NCBI RefSeq assembly: GCF_014306625.1
Contig: NZ_JACRYL010000012.1
Span: 1-64,000 of the forward strand
Length of the DNA stretch: 64,000 nucleotides
Direction of reading: 5' to 3'
From: Pedobacter fastidiosus
GTDB taxonomy: Bacteria; Bacteroidota; Bacteroidia; Sphingobacteriales; Sphingobacteriaceae
The position numbers and the translations under genes were made by a program. Position 1 is the stretch's first letter. Each line of letters opens with the position of its first letter. The notes beneath the pieces are model-generated. The model saw only the letters and a list, made by a program, of their open reading frames with translations, was not told where the DNA came from and ran no database searches. Positions 9,204-19,100 of the stretch are shown here, in pieces.

Positions 9204-10115
9204 TTATGAACTAATTGCCTGATAAGAATGATCCCAACAGCCTGCAGCACCAATTAATGCCGCGTTTTCTTTAAGCTCAGAAATTTTTATCGAGGCATAT
9301 ATTTCATTTCCCTTTAAGGTAGATATAAGCTCTGGAGAAAACTCTGCAAAAGCCTGTGCGATATTTCCACCAACTATAACTACATCAATTTTATACTGAT
9401 TAATAATCGGGATTAAAAATTTAGCCAAGTTGTGCCCAAATTCCATAAAAACCCTAATCGCATCATGATCCGATGGTACCAAAGAAACCAGTTCTTTTAC
9501 GCCCGCCAAAGTTTTATTGGTTAACTGTTTATAACGTTTTACAAACCATTGGGTTGATAAATAGTCTTCTGCAATGCTGTTTAAAAAGTTAGAATCCCAA
9601 AGTGCAGCATCTGTTGCTTTATAATCGATACAAAATGCCGAACCCAATCCTGTACCCAAAGTTAAACCCATAACACTTGTATTCCCTTTGGCCGCACCTG
9701 CGAAAACTTCTCCTTGTAAAAACCCAGCCGCATCATTTATAAAACGAATATTTGCTGGGAGGATATTTAATCGCTTGGCGAGCTCTTCCTTAATATTTAC
9801 CTGATATAAGGCCTTAAATTTATCCTGATCCTTGATTAAGGAAATGCCATTTTCGTAATCAAAAGGACCAGGCATAGCGATACCAATGTTAATATCGGCT
9901 CCGCTGTAATTTTCAAATGACTCCTGAATTATTTCTGTCCAGCCACTTAAAATACTTTCTGCCGAACCATTAGAATCTATAAAACATCGCTTTACCGATT
10001 CTGCTATTAAGCTTTTTTCATCAATATCTACAATTCCTGTTGTAATATGGGAACCACCAATATCTACCCCCAATGCAAGGGCCTTTACTTTTTCTATCAA
10101 ACTATCTTCTTTCAT
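9204..10115 (-). CDS. ROK family sugar kinase
   Basis: A 303-residue cytoplasmic ROK (repressor/ORF/kinase) protein without a DNA-binding domain, so probably a hexose kinase. Visible features are the phosphate-binding GVDIGGSH near the N-terminus, the catalytic NDAAGF (Asp acts as base in the family) and the second glycine loop LTLGTGLGSA. The usual zinc loop (GHxxxxxxxxxCxCGxxGCxE) is absent. The chain goes from GLGSAF through a short insert directly to AEDYLS, which keeps the Glu. I chose the ATG at 10115; an upstream GTG at 10124 is possible. Either start overlaps the end of the fucosidase gene, so translation is coupled. It probably phosphorylates a sugar released by the cluster (mannose or glucose, inferred). 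It is paralogous to the kinase at 20830-21717. Confidence 0.85.
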   Translation of the reverse strand: MKEDSLIEKVKALALGVDIGGSHITTGIVDIDEKSLIAESVKRCFIDSNGSAESILSGWTEIIQESFENYSGADINIGIAMPGPFDYENGISLIKDQDKFKALYQVNIKEELAKRLNILPANIRFINDAAGFLQGEVFAGAAKGNTSVMGLTLGTGLGSAFCIDYKATDAALWDSNFLNSIAEDYLSTQWFVKRYKQLTNKTLAGVKELVSLVPSDHDAIRVFMEFGHNLAKFLIPIINQYKIDVVIVGGNIAQAFAEFSPELISTLKGNEIYASIKISELKENAALIGAAGCWDHSYQAISS

Positions 10116-11511
10116 TAAAAACACCGAACTCTGCTAATTCTACTTGGTTATCAAACTTATCTATTAAAATTCTTACTTTTTTTGCCCAAACCCGATCAAA
10201 GCGATGGATTTTTATTCTTGATGCATCGTTCCCTTTAACAATAGGCTTCCACTCACCACCATCACTATATTCCAATCTATACGAAGAAATGTTTGCAGAT
10301 TTCTCTGCAATAACAATCATATTTAATGCCTTATCTCTATCGAAAGTGATTTCGAACCAAGGCTCTTTAACCGTTGGATTGGAAGACCAAGTTGATCCGA
10401 AACTATCATCGTTTGCAAAATCCATTAGGTTCATATCATCACTCCAGCTAGAATTGCTGGCTTGTTTCTTGGCAATATTTGGAGATATAATTGGTGCAAC
10501 ATTAGGTGGCAATGCTGGCAAAGGGCCTTCGTTTTTCCATTTTGTTCCAATTTCTTTCAAGGTAGCCAAAGCATTATCATCAATTAAGCCATCGCGATTT
10601 GGCGCAACATTTAAAATGAAATTGCAGTAGGCCTGGTTTAAAGGTTTAATCATATTGTTTACCAAAACATCGGCAGATTTTACTGGCGTTGTAGGGAAAT
10701 CGGTTTTCCAAAACCATGCGGTATTAATTGGCAAACAAGATAAAGCGGGTAATTTGTTGCTTTCCTTTTTTATATGCTGACCAGCACCTTGCTCGTAAGA
10801 TTTTATATCTGTGTAGTACAAGGCTTCTGCTGGATATTTAGCGGCGTTTAAATCCATAACCAAACATTCTGGCTGGATTGATTTTATTAAGGTGTAAATT
10901 TCTTCAAAAGGAACATCATCATAAGAGATTCTAGACCATGGCGCATCCCAACCATCGATAATTAAAGCATCTATTTTACCATAATTGCTTAGTAATTCCT
11001 TCAGCTGAGCCTTAATAAATTCGATTTTTTCTGGTGTAATTTGTCCCGGACGAATTTTATGATGTGTATCCAAAATTGAATAATAAAGCATCACTTTTAA
11101 ACCTTCTTTTCTGAAAGATTCTGTATAAGCTTTTACAATGTCCTTTTTGTAAGGACTGCTCATTACGCTATAATCTGTGGTTTTTGTATCCCAAATTGCA
11201 AAACCACTGTGGTGTTTTGTGGTTAAACAACCATAGCTCATATTGGCAGATTTTGCCGCTTTTGCCCACTGATCTGTATTTAACTTTTTAGGATTAAAGA
11301 TTGATGGACTTGCCTCAGGATCAGCCCAATCCTGATTCATGTAGGTTGGAATGTTGTAATGGATAAACATACCAAAGCGGAGATCAACAAAATCTTGTTG
11401 TCGCTTGGCTAAGCTAACCGTTTGCTGTGCAGATAAATTGGCGCTGAATAAATTGGCCAAAATAATAACTGTAGCATATTTTAATGCTTGTTTTAATTTA
11501 TTAGTAATCAT
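10102..11511 (-). CDS. GH29 alpha-L-fucosidase
   Basis: A 469-residue glycoside hydrolase family 29 enzyme that would release alpha-linked L-fucose. The N-terminus is signal-peptide-like, ending near LSAQ (about residue 29). The TIM barrel (about 35-340) shows RFGMFIHY, the TKHH motif (97-101), KVMLYYSILDTHH, and DALIIDGWD with a candidate nucleophile Asp186. Residues about 360-465 look like a discoidin (F5/8 C-type) galactose-binding domain. One oddity is that the common TKHHDGF motif reads TKHHSGF here. The gene starts 64 nt after a BSP gene, and its last codons overlap the ROK kinase start. Fucosidase with two alpha-mannosidases suggests fucosylated N-glycan-like substrates (inference). 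Confidence 0.9.
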   Translation of the reverse strand: MITNKLKQALKYATVIILANLFSANLSAQQTVSLAKRQQDFVDLRFGMFIHYNIPTYMNQDWADPEASPSIFNPKKLNTDQWAKAAKSANMSYGCLTTKHHSGFAIWDTKTTDYSVMSSPYKKDIVKAYTESFRKEGLKVMLYYSILDTHHKIRPGQITPEKIEFIKAQLKELLSNYGKIDALIIDGWDAPWSRISYDDVPFEEIYTLIKSIQPECLVMDLNAAKYPAEALYYTDIKSYEQGAGQHIKKESNKLPALSCLPINTAWFWKTDFPTTPVKSADVLVNNMIKPLNQAYCNFILNVAPNRDGLIDDNALATLKEIGTKWKNEGPLPALPPNVAPIISPNIAKKQASNSSWSDDMNLMDFANDDSFGSTWSSNPTVKEPWFEITFDRDKALNMIVIAEKSANISSYRLEYSDGGEWKPIVKGNDASRIKIHRFDRVWAKKVRILIDKFDNQVELAEFGVFNERR

Positions 11512-11575
11512 TTGTGTGTGTGATTTCTAAATGCTAAAATAGTTTATTATCCATTTATTTTAGGTAACATCCTTG

Positions 11576-12247
11576 CTAGTCAATATCCTTATTTTGTAGG
11601 TAAAGCGCCCAAAGCTCGTCAAGACTTTTACCCGTAATCTCCTTCCACGAATCTGCAGAATAAGTGTTGTATTTTAAAGCTGTATTTAGCTGAATAATTG
11701 TAGTTGATTCTTTATATTTATTTACCCAAAGCAGGAATCGAGCTGCAACCCGGTATCCCATTTTATAGCTGTGAAAAGAACTTAGTGAAGGCAAACTCCA
11801 GTCAGCAGCTGCGTTGTTAAGTCCATATTGAAATCTGCCACAATCTGCCAAGCCTTCAATTAACCATTCTGGGCCAAGTGCCTTAAAATCCTGTACAATA
11901 TGCATAAGCTCATGCGTTACCAAATCAGTATCTTCAGGATGTTGTTGCATCCACAATGCGCCTAGCAAAATTTTTCCATTGCCAGAAATGGCTACCTTTT
12001 TATAATTAATATCGATGGATATGGTAACTTTTTTAGTTGCATCAGGATTATATTCTGCAACCATTTTCGGGTAAACTTCAAAAAAAGTGTTGGTAATATT
12101 TTGACTGAGCTCTTCGGTAATGATTTCAGAATTGTTCAGAAAAACTAATGTATAATCGCCACGCTTAATTAATTGTTCATGTTGAGCATTTGCCTTGAAG
12201 CCTAAAAAAAGGGTAATTAAAGAGAGTATTAATAAAGATTTTTTCAT
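11576..12247 (-). CDS. BSP family metallopeptidase-like protein
   Basis: A 223-residue secreted protein with a signal peptide ending near KANAQ (about residue 21). It has the same domain as the BSP protein at 8413-9096: TFFEVYP at about 54-60, HELMH at 112-116 followed by IVQDF, then WLIEGLADCGRF. The third motif has Cys-Gly where the paralogues have Tyr-Ala/Val. It starts 11 nt after the stop of the third BSP gene and precedes the fucosidase. The tandem arrangement suggests recent duplication with diversification of cleavage specificity (inference). Peptidase activity is inferred from the zinc motif. Confidence 0.78.
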   Translation of the reverse strand: MKKSLLILSLITLFLGFKANAQHEQLIKRGDYTLVFLNNSEIITEELSQNITNTFFEVYPKMVAEYNPDATKKVTISIDINYKKVAISGNGKILLGALWMQQHPEDTDLVTHELMHIVQDFKALGPEWLIEGLADCGRFQYGLNNAAADWSLPSLSSFHSYKMGYRVAARFLLWVNKYKESTTIIQLNTALKYNTYSADSWKEITGKSLDELWALYLQNKDID

Positions 12248-12258
12248 TTTTATAATTT

Positions 12259-13236
12259 TTATTTTGCTTTTTTATCGCTGTATTTTAATTCTACTGATGG
12301 ATTTTTACCGTAATCATCCCAAAGTTGATCTATTGTTTTACCTGTTAAAGATACCCAAGATTGTTCAGTATATTGATGTGCCCTTAATTGTTGATCGAGC
12401 ATGGCAATTAAACCTGGTTTTACATTTTGCTCTAACCAAGCAAAAAAGCGAGCTGTAATGCGGTAGCTATTTTTATAACTTTGTTTGTCGTTATAAGCTG
12501 GCAGGCTCCATTTAGAGCCCACATTATCTACCCCATATTTATAGCGAACATAGTCTGCAATGCCTTCTGTTAACCAAACCGGACCAGCAGAATAACCATA
12601 ACCTTGAACAATGTGCATGGTTTCGTGGGTTACTACATCAATATCTGTAGGATGCGCTTTCATATAACCTGCGCTGAAAAGAATTCTATTTCCGCTTGCT
12701 TCAGCAACTGCTTTGTAAGCGGTATCTACCACAAAAAGAACATCGTGTGTAGATTTATCGTTGAAAGTTTTAACCAACGTTGGATAAATTTCAAAATAGG
12801 TATCGATTAAATTTTTTCTAACGGATGGATCTAAGTTTGGATCTTTGCTAATAAAAGTGAGCTTATATCCTTTGTGTTTTTCGGTGCTATATGAAGACCA
12901 ATTTTTTGAAAGTGCCGCCCATAATTCTTTATTTACTTTATTTAAAGATTTTCCTTTTACCCAATTGCTGTTTATTTTAATCTCTCCGGCTTTAGCTTTA
13001 ATGGTTTCTGTTTCGCCATTGGCTACTTCCAATATTACATTTCGTTTTGTTCTATAACCATCAGCATTTGCAAAAAGTGGATATTGCAAATTAAAAGAGG
13101 CTGTTAAATTACTTTTGGTTTCAGCATCCAATACATTGGCTGGGTCGGTTATAGTAATTTGAAAATCTCTCTTGTTTTGCGCAAAAACATTAATTGAACA
13201 TGCAAGCAAAGCAACTATTAAAAAATTCTTGATCAT
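12259..13236 (-). CDS. Long BSP family metallopeptidase-like protein with duplicated N-terminal half
   Basis: A 325-residue secreted protein with a signal peptide ending near VFAQ (about residue 20). Residues about 121-320 form a complete BSP domain with HETMH at 204-208, IVQGYG, and WLTEGIADYVRY. Residues about 23-110 can be aligned by eye with residues about 123-210: FQITITDPANVLD matches YKLTFISKDPNLD, and FNLQYPLF matches YFEIYPTL. The first copy has VNKELW where the second has the HExxH motif, so it appears to be a degenerate, non-catalytic half-repeat. The gene follows a terminator hairpin by about 30 nt, too close for an ordinary promoter, so it is probably read through from upstream. 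Confidence 0.78.
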   Translation of the reverse strand: MIKNFLIVALLACSINVFAQNKRDFQITITDPANVLDAETKSNLTASFNLQYPLFANADGYRTKRNVILEVANGETETIKAKAGEIKINSNWVKGKSLNKVNKELWAALSKNWSSYSTEKHKGYKLTFISKDPNLDPSVRKNLIDTYFEIYPTLVKTFNDKSTHDVLFVVDTAYKAVAEASGNRILFSAGYMKAHPTDIDVVTHETMHIVQGYGYSAGPVWLTEGIADYVRYKYGVDNVGSKWSLPAYNDKQSYKNSYRITARFFAWLEQNVKPGLIAMLDQQLRAHQYTEQSWVSLTGKTIDQLWDDYGKNPSVELKYSDKKAK

Positions 13237-13263
13237 GATTTTTATTCTATGTGTTTATAAACT

Positions 13264-13294
13264 AAAAAAGAGATTCTGAGTGACCAGAATCTCT
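13264..13294 (-). terminator. Rho-independent terminator or attenuator
   Basis: A perfect 10-bp stem (AGAGATTCTG with CAGAATCTCT) with a 6-nt loop, followed on the minus strand by six T. It lies 16 nt past the stop of the zincin-like lipoprotein gene and only about 30 nt before the next start. Confidence 0.8.
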
Positions 13295-13309
13295 AAACTT
13301 GAGCATTAA

Positions 13310-14278
13310 TTAATATGTTATGTTAGGAAAATCTTTTTTAGCCTGAACTAACATTGGCGCCCAGTCTGCTCCTTTTTCATCTTTCGAGCCAAAAGCAGCT
13401 AATGCAAGTGGAGCCAAATCTGCCTTAGCCGAGCCACTCCAAAAATGAACGAACTCACCAAAATTCATTTTTCTTGTATATTGTTGGTAGCTTTTACCTT
13501 GAACAGTTAGTTGTTGTTTGGGAAAATTTTGAGAGAGCAAGGTGAAGAAACCATTTAAAACTTTCGTTTTGCCATAATTTTCATAAATAGGAAGAAACCA
13601 ATTTTTAAACCATTGTGTGCCCGCCTTAGGATAACTATCTGTTGTGGTCATCATTTTGTTATACCAACGTTGTGCATCAGCCGTTCTTCCCAAACCAAGA
13701 TATACATCGTATTGATAAATTTCCATCCACTTACTGTCGTGCCAAATATCAAAAGCCGGAGATTCTTTTATTCCTTTTGATGCGCCTTCTACAATATGAC
13801 CAATTTCATGGGTAGATAAATCAATGTCGTTATCCACTCCTGTTGTCCAAGCATCTAAGCTACTGGCACCACAGTCGGTAACGTTTCTATAATCATGTGC
13901 ACCATCAAGATAAGTTCCCGGATGACCACCGCTATATTTCCCGGCATGATAAATTACAAAAAGACGGCTATCATCGCCAAATTTGCCATAGGTTTTTTTT
14001 GTATAATTCCAAGCTTCGGCCATGTAGGTTTTAGGCCAAACGATAGTAGGCTTAACATCGCCATCATAATAAACAACTACGCTGGTATCATAATAAACAC
14101 GATTAAGTAACTGAACATGCTCAAACCAATGTTCCTTCCATGTCTTTGATGGAGCATCTGGTGGATCAATTGCTTCTACAATTGGAGGTGCAGGCTTTAC
14201 CGCATCGGCTTCTTTTTTACCATTGCAGGCAAGCAAAGCGAAAAGTACAATTACTGATAAGGAGAAAATGTTTTTCAT
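13310..14278 (-). CDS. Zincin-like lipoprotein with HEIGH motif
   Basis: A 322-residue lipoprotein starting at ATG 14278. Upstream in-frame codons run through a terminator hairpin and are not likely to be translated. The lipobox LLAC puts the acylated Cys at 18. A Pro-rich linker (about 24-45) precedes the globular part. A zinc-protease-like HEIGH motif occurs at 157-161 within DLSTHEIGHIVEG, and the C-terminal half is helical and aromatic-rich. I do not recognise the family with certainty. It is not an obvious BSP copy, although it shares the idea of an HExxH helix after an acidic stretch. It sits between SusD and the BSP genes with terminator-like hairpins on both sides. It is likely an outer-membrane-anchored peptidase or binding protein of the PUL (inference). 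Confidence 0.6.
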   Translation of the reverse strand: MKNIFSLSVIVLFALLACNGKKEADAVKPAPPIVEAIDPPDAPSKTWKEHWFEHVQLLNRVYYDTSVVVYYDGDVKPTIVWPKTYMAEAWNYTKKTYGKFGDDSRLFVIYHAGKYSGGHPGTYLDGAHDYRNVTDCGASSLDAWTTGVDNDIDLSTHEIGHIVEGASKGIKESPAFDIWHDSKWMEIYQYDVYLGLGRTADAQRWYNKMMTTTDSYPKAGTQWFKNWFLPIYENYGKTKVLNGFFTLLSQNFPKQQLTVQGKSYQQYTRKMNFGEFVHFWSGSAKADLAPLALAAFGSKDEKGADWAPMLVQAKKDFPNITY

Positions 14279-14297
14279 AGCTTTAATATAATTGGTT

Positions 14298-14328
14298 AAA
14301 AAAAGCACCGAGTGTTTCACTCGGTGCT
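14298..14328 (-). terminator. Rho-independent terminator after SusD
   Basis: A perfect 11-bp stem (AGCACCGAGTG with CACTCGGTGCT) with a 3-nt loop, followed on the minus strand by seven T. It begins 10 nt past the SusD stop. It also shows that the zincin-like gene cannot sensibly start at the upstream GTG at 14320. Confidence 0.9.
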
Positions 14329-14337
14329 GTATGTATT

Positions 14338-16164
14338 TTACCAGCCTGTATTTTGTACAATTACAGGAACTTTTTGAATCTCACCGTTCGGTATTGGCCA
14401 TAAATAGTGTTTCTTTTGGAAAACTCTATTTTCAGTTACTACCGGTGTGTAAAATGTTGGTGCATTTTGGGTAATGTTTAAACCTCTGATCTGAATATCA
14501 GTAGTTTCTGCAATTTTCCACTCTCTGGTGTAGAAATAACGATCTAACTCAAAAGCAAGCTCAACACGTCTTTCTCTACGAATGGCATCTCTCATATCCG
14601 TTGGAATTGGAAGTCCGCCTCCTCCATAAATTGGAATACCTGCTCTAGTACGAATTCTGTTTAAGTAGATTAAAATATCAGGATCTGAAGGATTTGACTC
14701 CTGTAACGCCTCAATATAATCCAAGTAAATTTCAGCCAATCTAATTGAGGTAAAAATTGTTCTACCACTTGTCCACCCGGCTACAGTTAAATGCTTTCTA
14801 GAAGTATATCCTGTTTTAGTATAATCATTGTTCGCAATAGCACCTTTACCTGCATTACCACTGTTTGTAAAATCGGTGATGATACTTGATTGTGGATTAA
14901 TCCATTTACGACCTGTGTAGGTAATATCTGCATAGAAACGAGGTTCGCGATTTACGAACATATTGCTAATTACTCTTGGCGCTGCCTGATCGTTTGGATC
15001 TGGAGCTTGGTAAGTTGATGTTCCATTAGCGGTATATGTAGGGTCACTTTCTATCGGTAATCCATTTGCAGTAAAAAACGCATCTACCAATTGTTGAGAT
15101 GGAGATAAGAATGAACCTCCTTTATCGCCACCTGAAGCTCCATTATGATTCGGCGCTAAAGAATATTGATAAAAAGTTACATCGCCACCTCTACCAAAAA
15201 TAATTTCAGAATTCCATCCATTTAAAAACACATCTCTAGTTGCAATAAACGCTCTATTAAAAGCAGTATTTGGCAAACCTGATGGCGTAGCGGCAACGCT
15301 GTAAAGTGCATAGCTAGAATAGTTAGGATTATTTAAAAATGACTTCGCAGTAGTAGCTAATCTAGCCCATTTTGCAACATTATAGGTTTGACTGATTAAT
15401 TGCTTCCCATCTTGATTTCTAAGACCAGCATAATCTGTATTTCCATTAAACAAAGGACGAGCAGCTGTTAACAAAGTTTTGATTTTGTAGGCTTCTGCAA
15501 CAGATGCAGTAACATGACCAAAATCTTCATTTGCTTGTGGTGTAGCCGGTAAACGAGAAATAGTTGCATCTAATTCACTGATGATGTACTCTACACATTC
15601 ATCCATTGAGTTTCGTGGCTTACTAATGGCCTCAAGTGGTGCATCAGAAGCAATTGGATCATTACCCAATAAAATTACCGGACCATATTGTCTGATTAAA
15701 TAATAGTAATAAATTGCCCTTAACGCTCTTGCTTCGTTGTAATAACGGTTTACAATATCTAAACCACCAATGTTACAATCAGTACATCTAGTAACGTTTG
15801 CCATAAAAGAACTTGCCGCTTGAATACCACGGTAGTAGTTTTGCCAATGATAATTTACATTTCCACTGGTTGCATCCCATGCACCTGTATTTACATTTTC
15901 GGTAAAATTCGGTAGCGTGTAATCTGCCTCATCAGAAGCAGCTGTCCACGGACCTATATTTCCGGATGCACTAGCCGAACGATCTTGATTTTGATCTGGC
16001 AAAGTAGAATACACATTTGCCAAAGCCTGATCAACAGTAGACTTTCTTTGATACAATTGATCAAAAGTAAGTCTATCATCAGGTACTTGATTTAAAAATT
16101 TCTTACAGCCATAATTGCCGACTATCAACAATGCCCCTACTGTATATATTAATATTTTTTTCAT
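14338..16164 (-). CDS. SusD/RagB family glycan-binding lipoprotein
   Basis: A 608-residue SusD-family outer-membrane lipoprotein that would cap its SusC partner and deliver oligosaccharides. Lipobox NYGC gives an acylated Cys at about 20. The N-terminal SusD segment (FLNQVPDDRLTFDQLYQ), the TPR-like helices with EARALRAIYYYYLIRQYGPV, and the C-terminal RRERRVELAFELDRYFYTREW block are family hallmarks. The end, WPIPNGEIQKVP...QNTGW, is also characteristic. It starts 11 nt after the SusC stop and is followed by a strong terminator. It is longer than the SusD proteins at 30267 and 46109, and its ligand cannot be read from sequence. Confidence 0.95.
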   Translation of the reverse strand: MKKILIYTVGALLIVGNYGCKKFLNQVPDDRLTFDQLYQRKSTVDQALANVYSTLPDQNQDRSASASGNIGPWTAASDEADYTLPNFTENVNTGAWDATSGNVNYHWQNYYRGIQAASSFMANVTRCTDCNIGGLDIVNRYYNEARALRAIYYYYLIRQYGPVILLGNDPIASDAPLEAISKPRNSMDECVEYIISELDATISRLPATPQANEDFGHVTASVAEAYKIKTLLTAARPLFNGNTDYAGLRNQDGKQLISQTYNVAKWARLATTAKSFLNNPNYSSYALYSVAATPSGLPNTAFNRAFIATRDVFLNGWNSEIIFGRGGDVTFYQYSLAPNHNGASGGDKGGSFLSPSQQLVDAFFTANGLPIESDPTYTANGTSTYQAPDPNDQAAPRVISNMFVNREPRFYADITYTGRKWINPQSSIITDFTNSGNAGKGAIANNDYTKTGYTSRKHLTVAGWTSGRTIFTSIRLAEIYLDYIEALQESNPSDPDILIYLNRIRTRAGIPIYGGGGLPIPTDMRDAIRRERRVELAFELDRYFYTREWKIAETTDIQIRGLNITQNAPTFYTPVVTENRVFQKKHYLWPIPNGEIQKVPVIVQNTGW

Positions 16165-16175
16165 TCTTTTTAAGT

Positions 16176-19100
16176 TTAAAAATTAGCTGTAAGACCTAAA
16201 GAATAATTAGATGTTAATGGATATCTCGTACCGTTATTGGTTAAAAGTTCTGGATCCCAAAGCTTAAATTTACTAATGGTAAATACGTTATAGCCAGTTG
16301 CATATATTCTTAAGCGTTTAATACCGATAGATTTTATTCCTTCTTTAAGTGTATAACCTAAATCTGCATTTTTCAATCTCAAGAAGCTGACATCACGTTT
16401 CCACCAAGTACTAGCTTGGTAGTTATTGTTGTTCGTACCACCGTAAGATAAACGTGGGTAAACAGCATCTTGACGAGGGTTTGATGGTGTCCAACGATCT
16501 GAAGCAACTGCCAACATATTACCTAAACCACCTGAGTTTGCAAATGATGGAATATTTAAGATGATATCTGCGTTATCTTGGCCTTGGAAGAATAATCCAA
16601 AATCGAAGCTTTTAAAGGTTAAGGAGAAACCAAAACCATAAGTGGTACTTGGAACATCACCTCTACCAATTGCGGTTTGATCGAATGAATCGATTTTACC
16701 ATCACCATTTAAATCTTTGTATTTGATATCGCCCGGCATTAAAGTTCCGAATTGAGTTGGACTGGCATTGATCTCTGCCTGAGTATCAAATAATTTTTCT
16801 GCGATGTAGCCAAAACGAGTAGAAGCTAAAATATTAAGTCCTCTTTGCTCTAACCAAGGGTAAGCCTTTGGTGCTTGATCGTTCTCAATAACTTTATCCT
16901 TATTAAACGTAACGTTTGCTCTTAAATTAAGCGACCAGTTTGTGCCTAATTTTGCATCATATTGCAAAGTACCATCAATACCCTTATTCTCAACAATACC
17001 TAAGTTACCAATTGGCGTGTTGGCCAAGCCAATATAATTAGGTACAGTACCTCTACTAATAAATTGATTTTCTCTTCTTTCTTTGAAAAAATCTACAATT
17101 AAGGATAGATTATTGTTCAAAGTTTTCATTTCAAAACCTAAATCTTGTTTGCGGGTTTCTGCCCAAGTTACATCTACTCCATAAGCAGTTACACCTAAAC
17201 CATTTGATCCAAGATTTCCGTTCTGACCGAATGTATAACCACTTGCACTACCAACTTTAGTTAAATAATAGAAACGTTCGCCCTCAGTCTGTACATATCC
17301 AGAACCACTACCTCCACTACCAACAATACCATCCGAATAACGGAATTTAACCATTTGAATGGCATTTTTCAATGGTTCAAAGAATTTCTCGTTAGATAGT
17401 AACCATCCTATACCAAGCGCAGGGAAAAAACCATAACGTTTATCTGGTGCAAAGTTTTCTGATCCATTGTAACCCACATTAAATTCGAAGAAATACTTAT
17501 TATCGTAAGCATATGTTGCACGACTGGCAACACCTTGTAATCTATAAGGAAGCGAAAGTGTTAAGTTACCCGCAAATGGTGTAGTATTATCGTTTTGGTT
17601 ATACAATAATAAACCACTTACAGCATGCTTACCAAATGTGCGGTTATAGTTAACAGCAGCTTCAAAGTATATTTTCTTATCCCCGCCATTAGCAATACCG
17701 TAGTTTAAGAAATCCTGTCCTTGAAGAACCAATCCATATTTGTAACCTGAGCTTGCATTACCCGGAACGATATAAGGATCATTAGGGTTAATTCTGTATA
17801 AGGTTTCTCTTTTCGTTCTAGCTATCGTATTATTGTTGTTAATATCGAAAGAGAACATTGTTGTAGCCGATAAACCTGGGGTTATTTCTTTCAAATCTTG
17901 AGTTAAACGTAGATTCGAATACAATTGGTTAGTGTAACCAGAGCTGTATCCATTTCTGGTAACATCACCATAAGGGTTACGTTGATCTGCTTGAGGACTA
18001 ATTCCCGGCAAACTTCCGTTTGGATAAAGCACTGGAAAAGATGTAGGATTAATTAAGAATGCTTGGCTAAAGATATCCTGCGCACCCAAGTTGCTTGGAA
18101 AATTGCTTTGTCCTAAAATACCTTTAATACCTAAATCCATTTTTGTAGTACCCGTTATATCCCAATTTAAGTTTGCACTTACATTATAGCGACTATAACT
18201 TTGTTTTGTAGATGAGTTTACAGCTTCATCCGTTTTAAACAAACCGTCTTCACCATAATAGCCTAAGGAAACATAATATCTTGCATTACTTACACCACCA
18301 GAAAGGTTAGCAGTTGCTGATCTATTTCTACCGAAATCGTTATAAATAGCATCAAACCAGTTTACATTTGGGTAAAGAATTGGATCAGTACCAGCTGCAG
18401 TATTTTGAACCGCATTTATTGAATATGCTGGCGTAAATGCACCTGCGGAACCACCTCTTAAATAATCTGAGTATTTCGCCTCATTAGCTAAATTCATATA
18501 ATCTACACCATCAATTAATTGTGGTTTTTTGGTGAAACGGCTGATACCTTCATAGTATTCTACATTAATTTTTGGAGAACCCGTTTTTCCTTGTTTTGTA
18601 TTGATTAAGATTACTCCATTTGCACCGCGAATACCATATACAGCCGTAGCAGCCGCATCTTTTAGTACAGTAAAGTTTTCTACATCATACACACTAATAT
18701 CATTCAGGTTACGGTTAGGAACTCCATCTATAATTACCAATGGCCCTCTATCACCTGCGGTAAGTGAAGATATACCACGAATAAAAATGTCTGATCCTGT
18801 TGCACCTGGCTCACCATTTCTACTAACGTTTACAACTCCTGGAATACGACCAGCCAATAATTGACTCATACTAGAAACTGGTTGTCTTAATTCATCAGCT
18901 TTCACAGATGATTGAGCACCAACCAAACTTTCTTTTTTCTGTGTACCGAAACCAACAATAGCAACCTCTTGTAGGTTTGCTCCAGCTGTTTCTTTTAAAA
19001 CAATATCTATAGTTGTTTGCGTGCCAACAGTAATTTCTTTAGTATCATAACCAACATAGGTTACAATTAATACTGAATTTTGATCTGGAACGGTAATGGT

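Noticed and set aside
10073..10630. Plus-strand frame of 185 codons opposite the fucosidase and ROK genes
   Set aside because: It is antisense to two well-supported genes, has no family features and looks like a chance opening.
11512..11575. Possible LacI-type operator before the fucosidase (CTAAAATAGTTTA)
   Set aside because: It lacks the central CG and the dyad is poor; the gene is probably co-transcribed with the BSP genes upstream.
14279..14320. Longer N-terminus for the zincin-like lipoprotein starting at 14320
   Set aside because: The start would be GTG inside a terminator stem, and the lipoprotein signal begins at the ATG at 14278.
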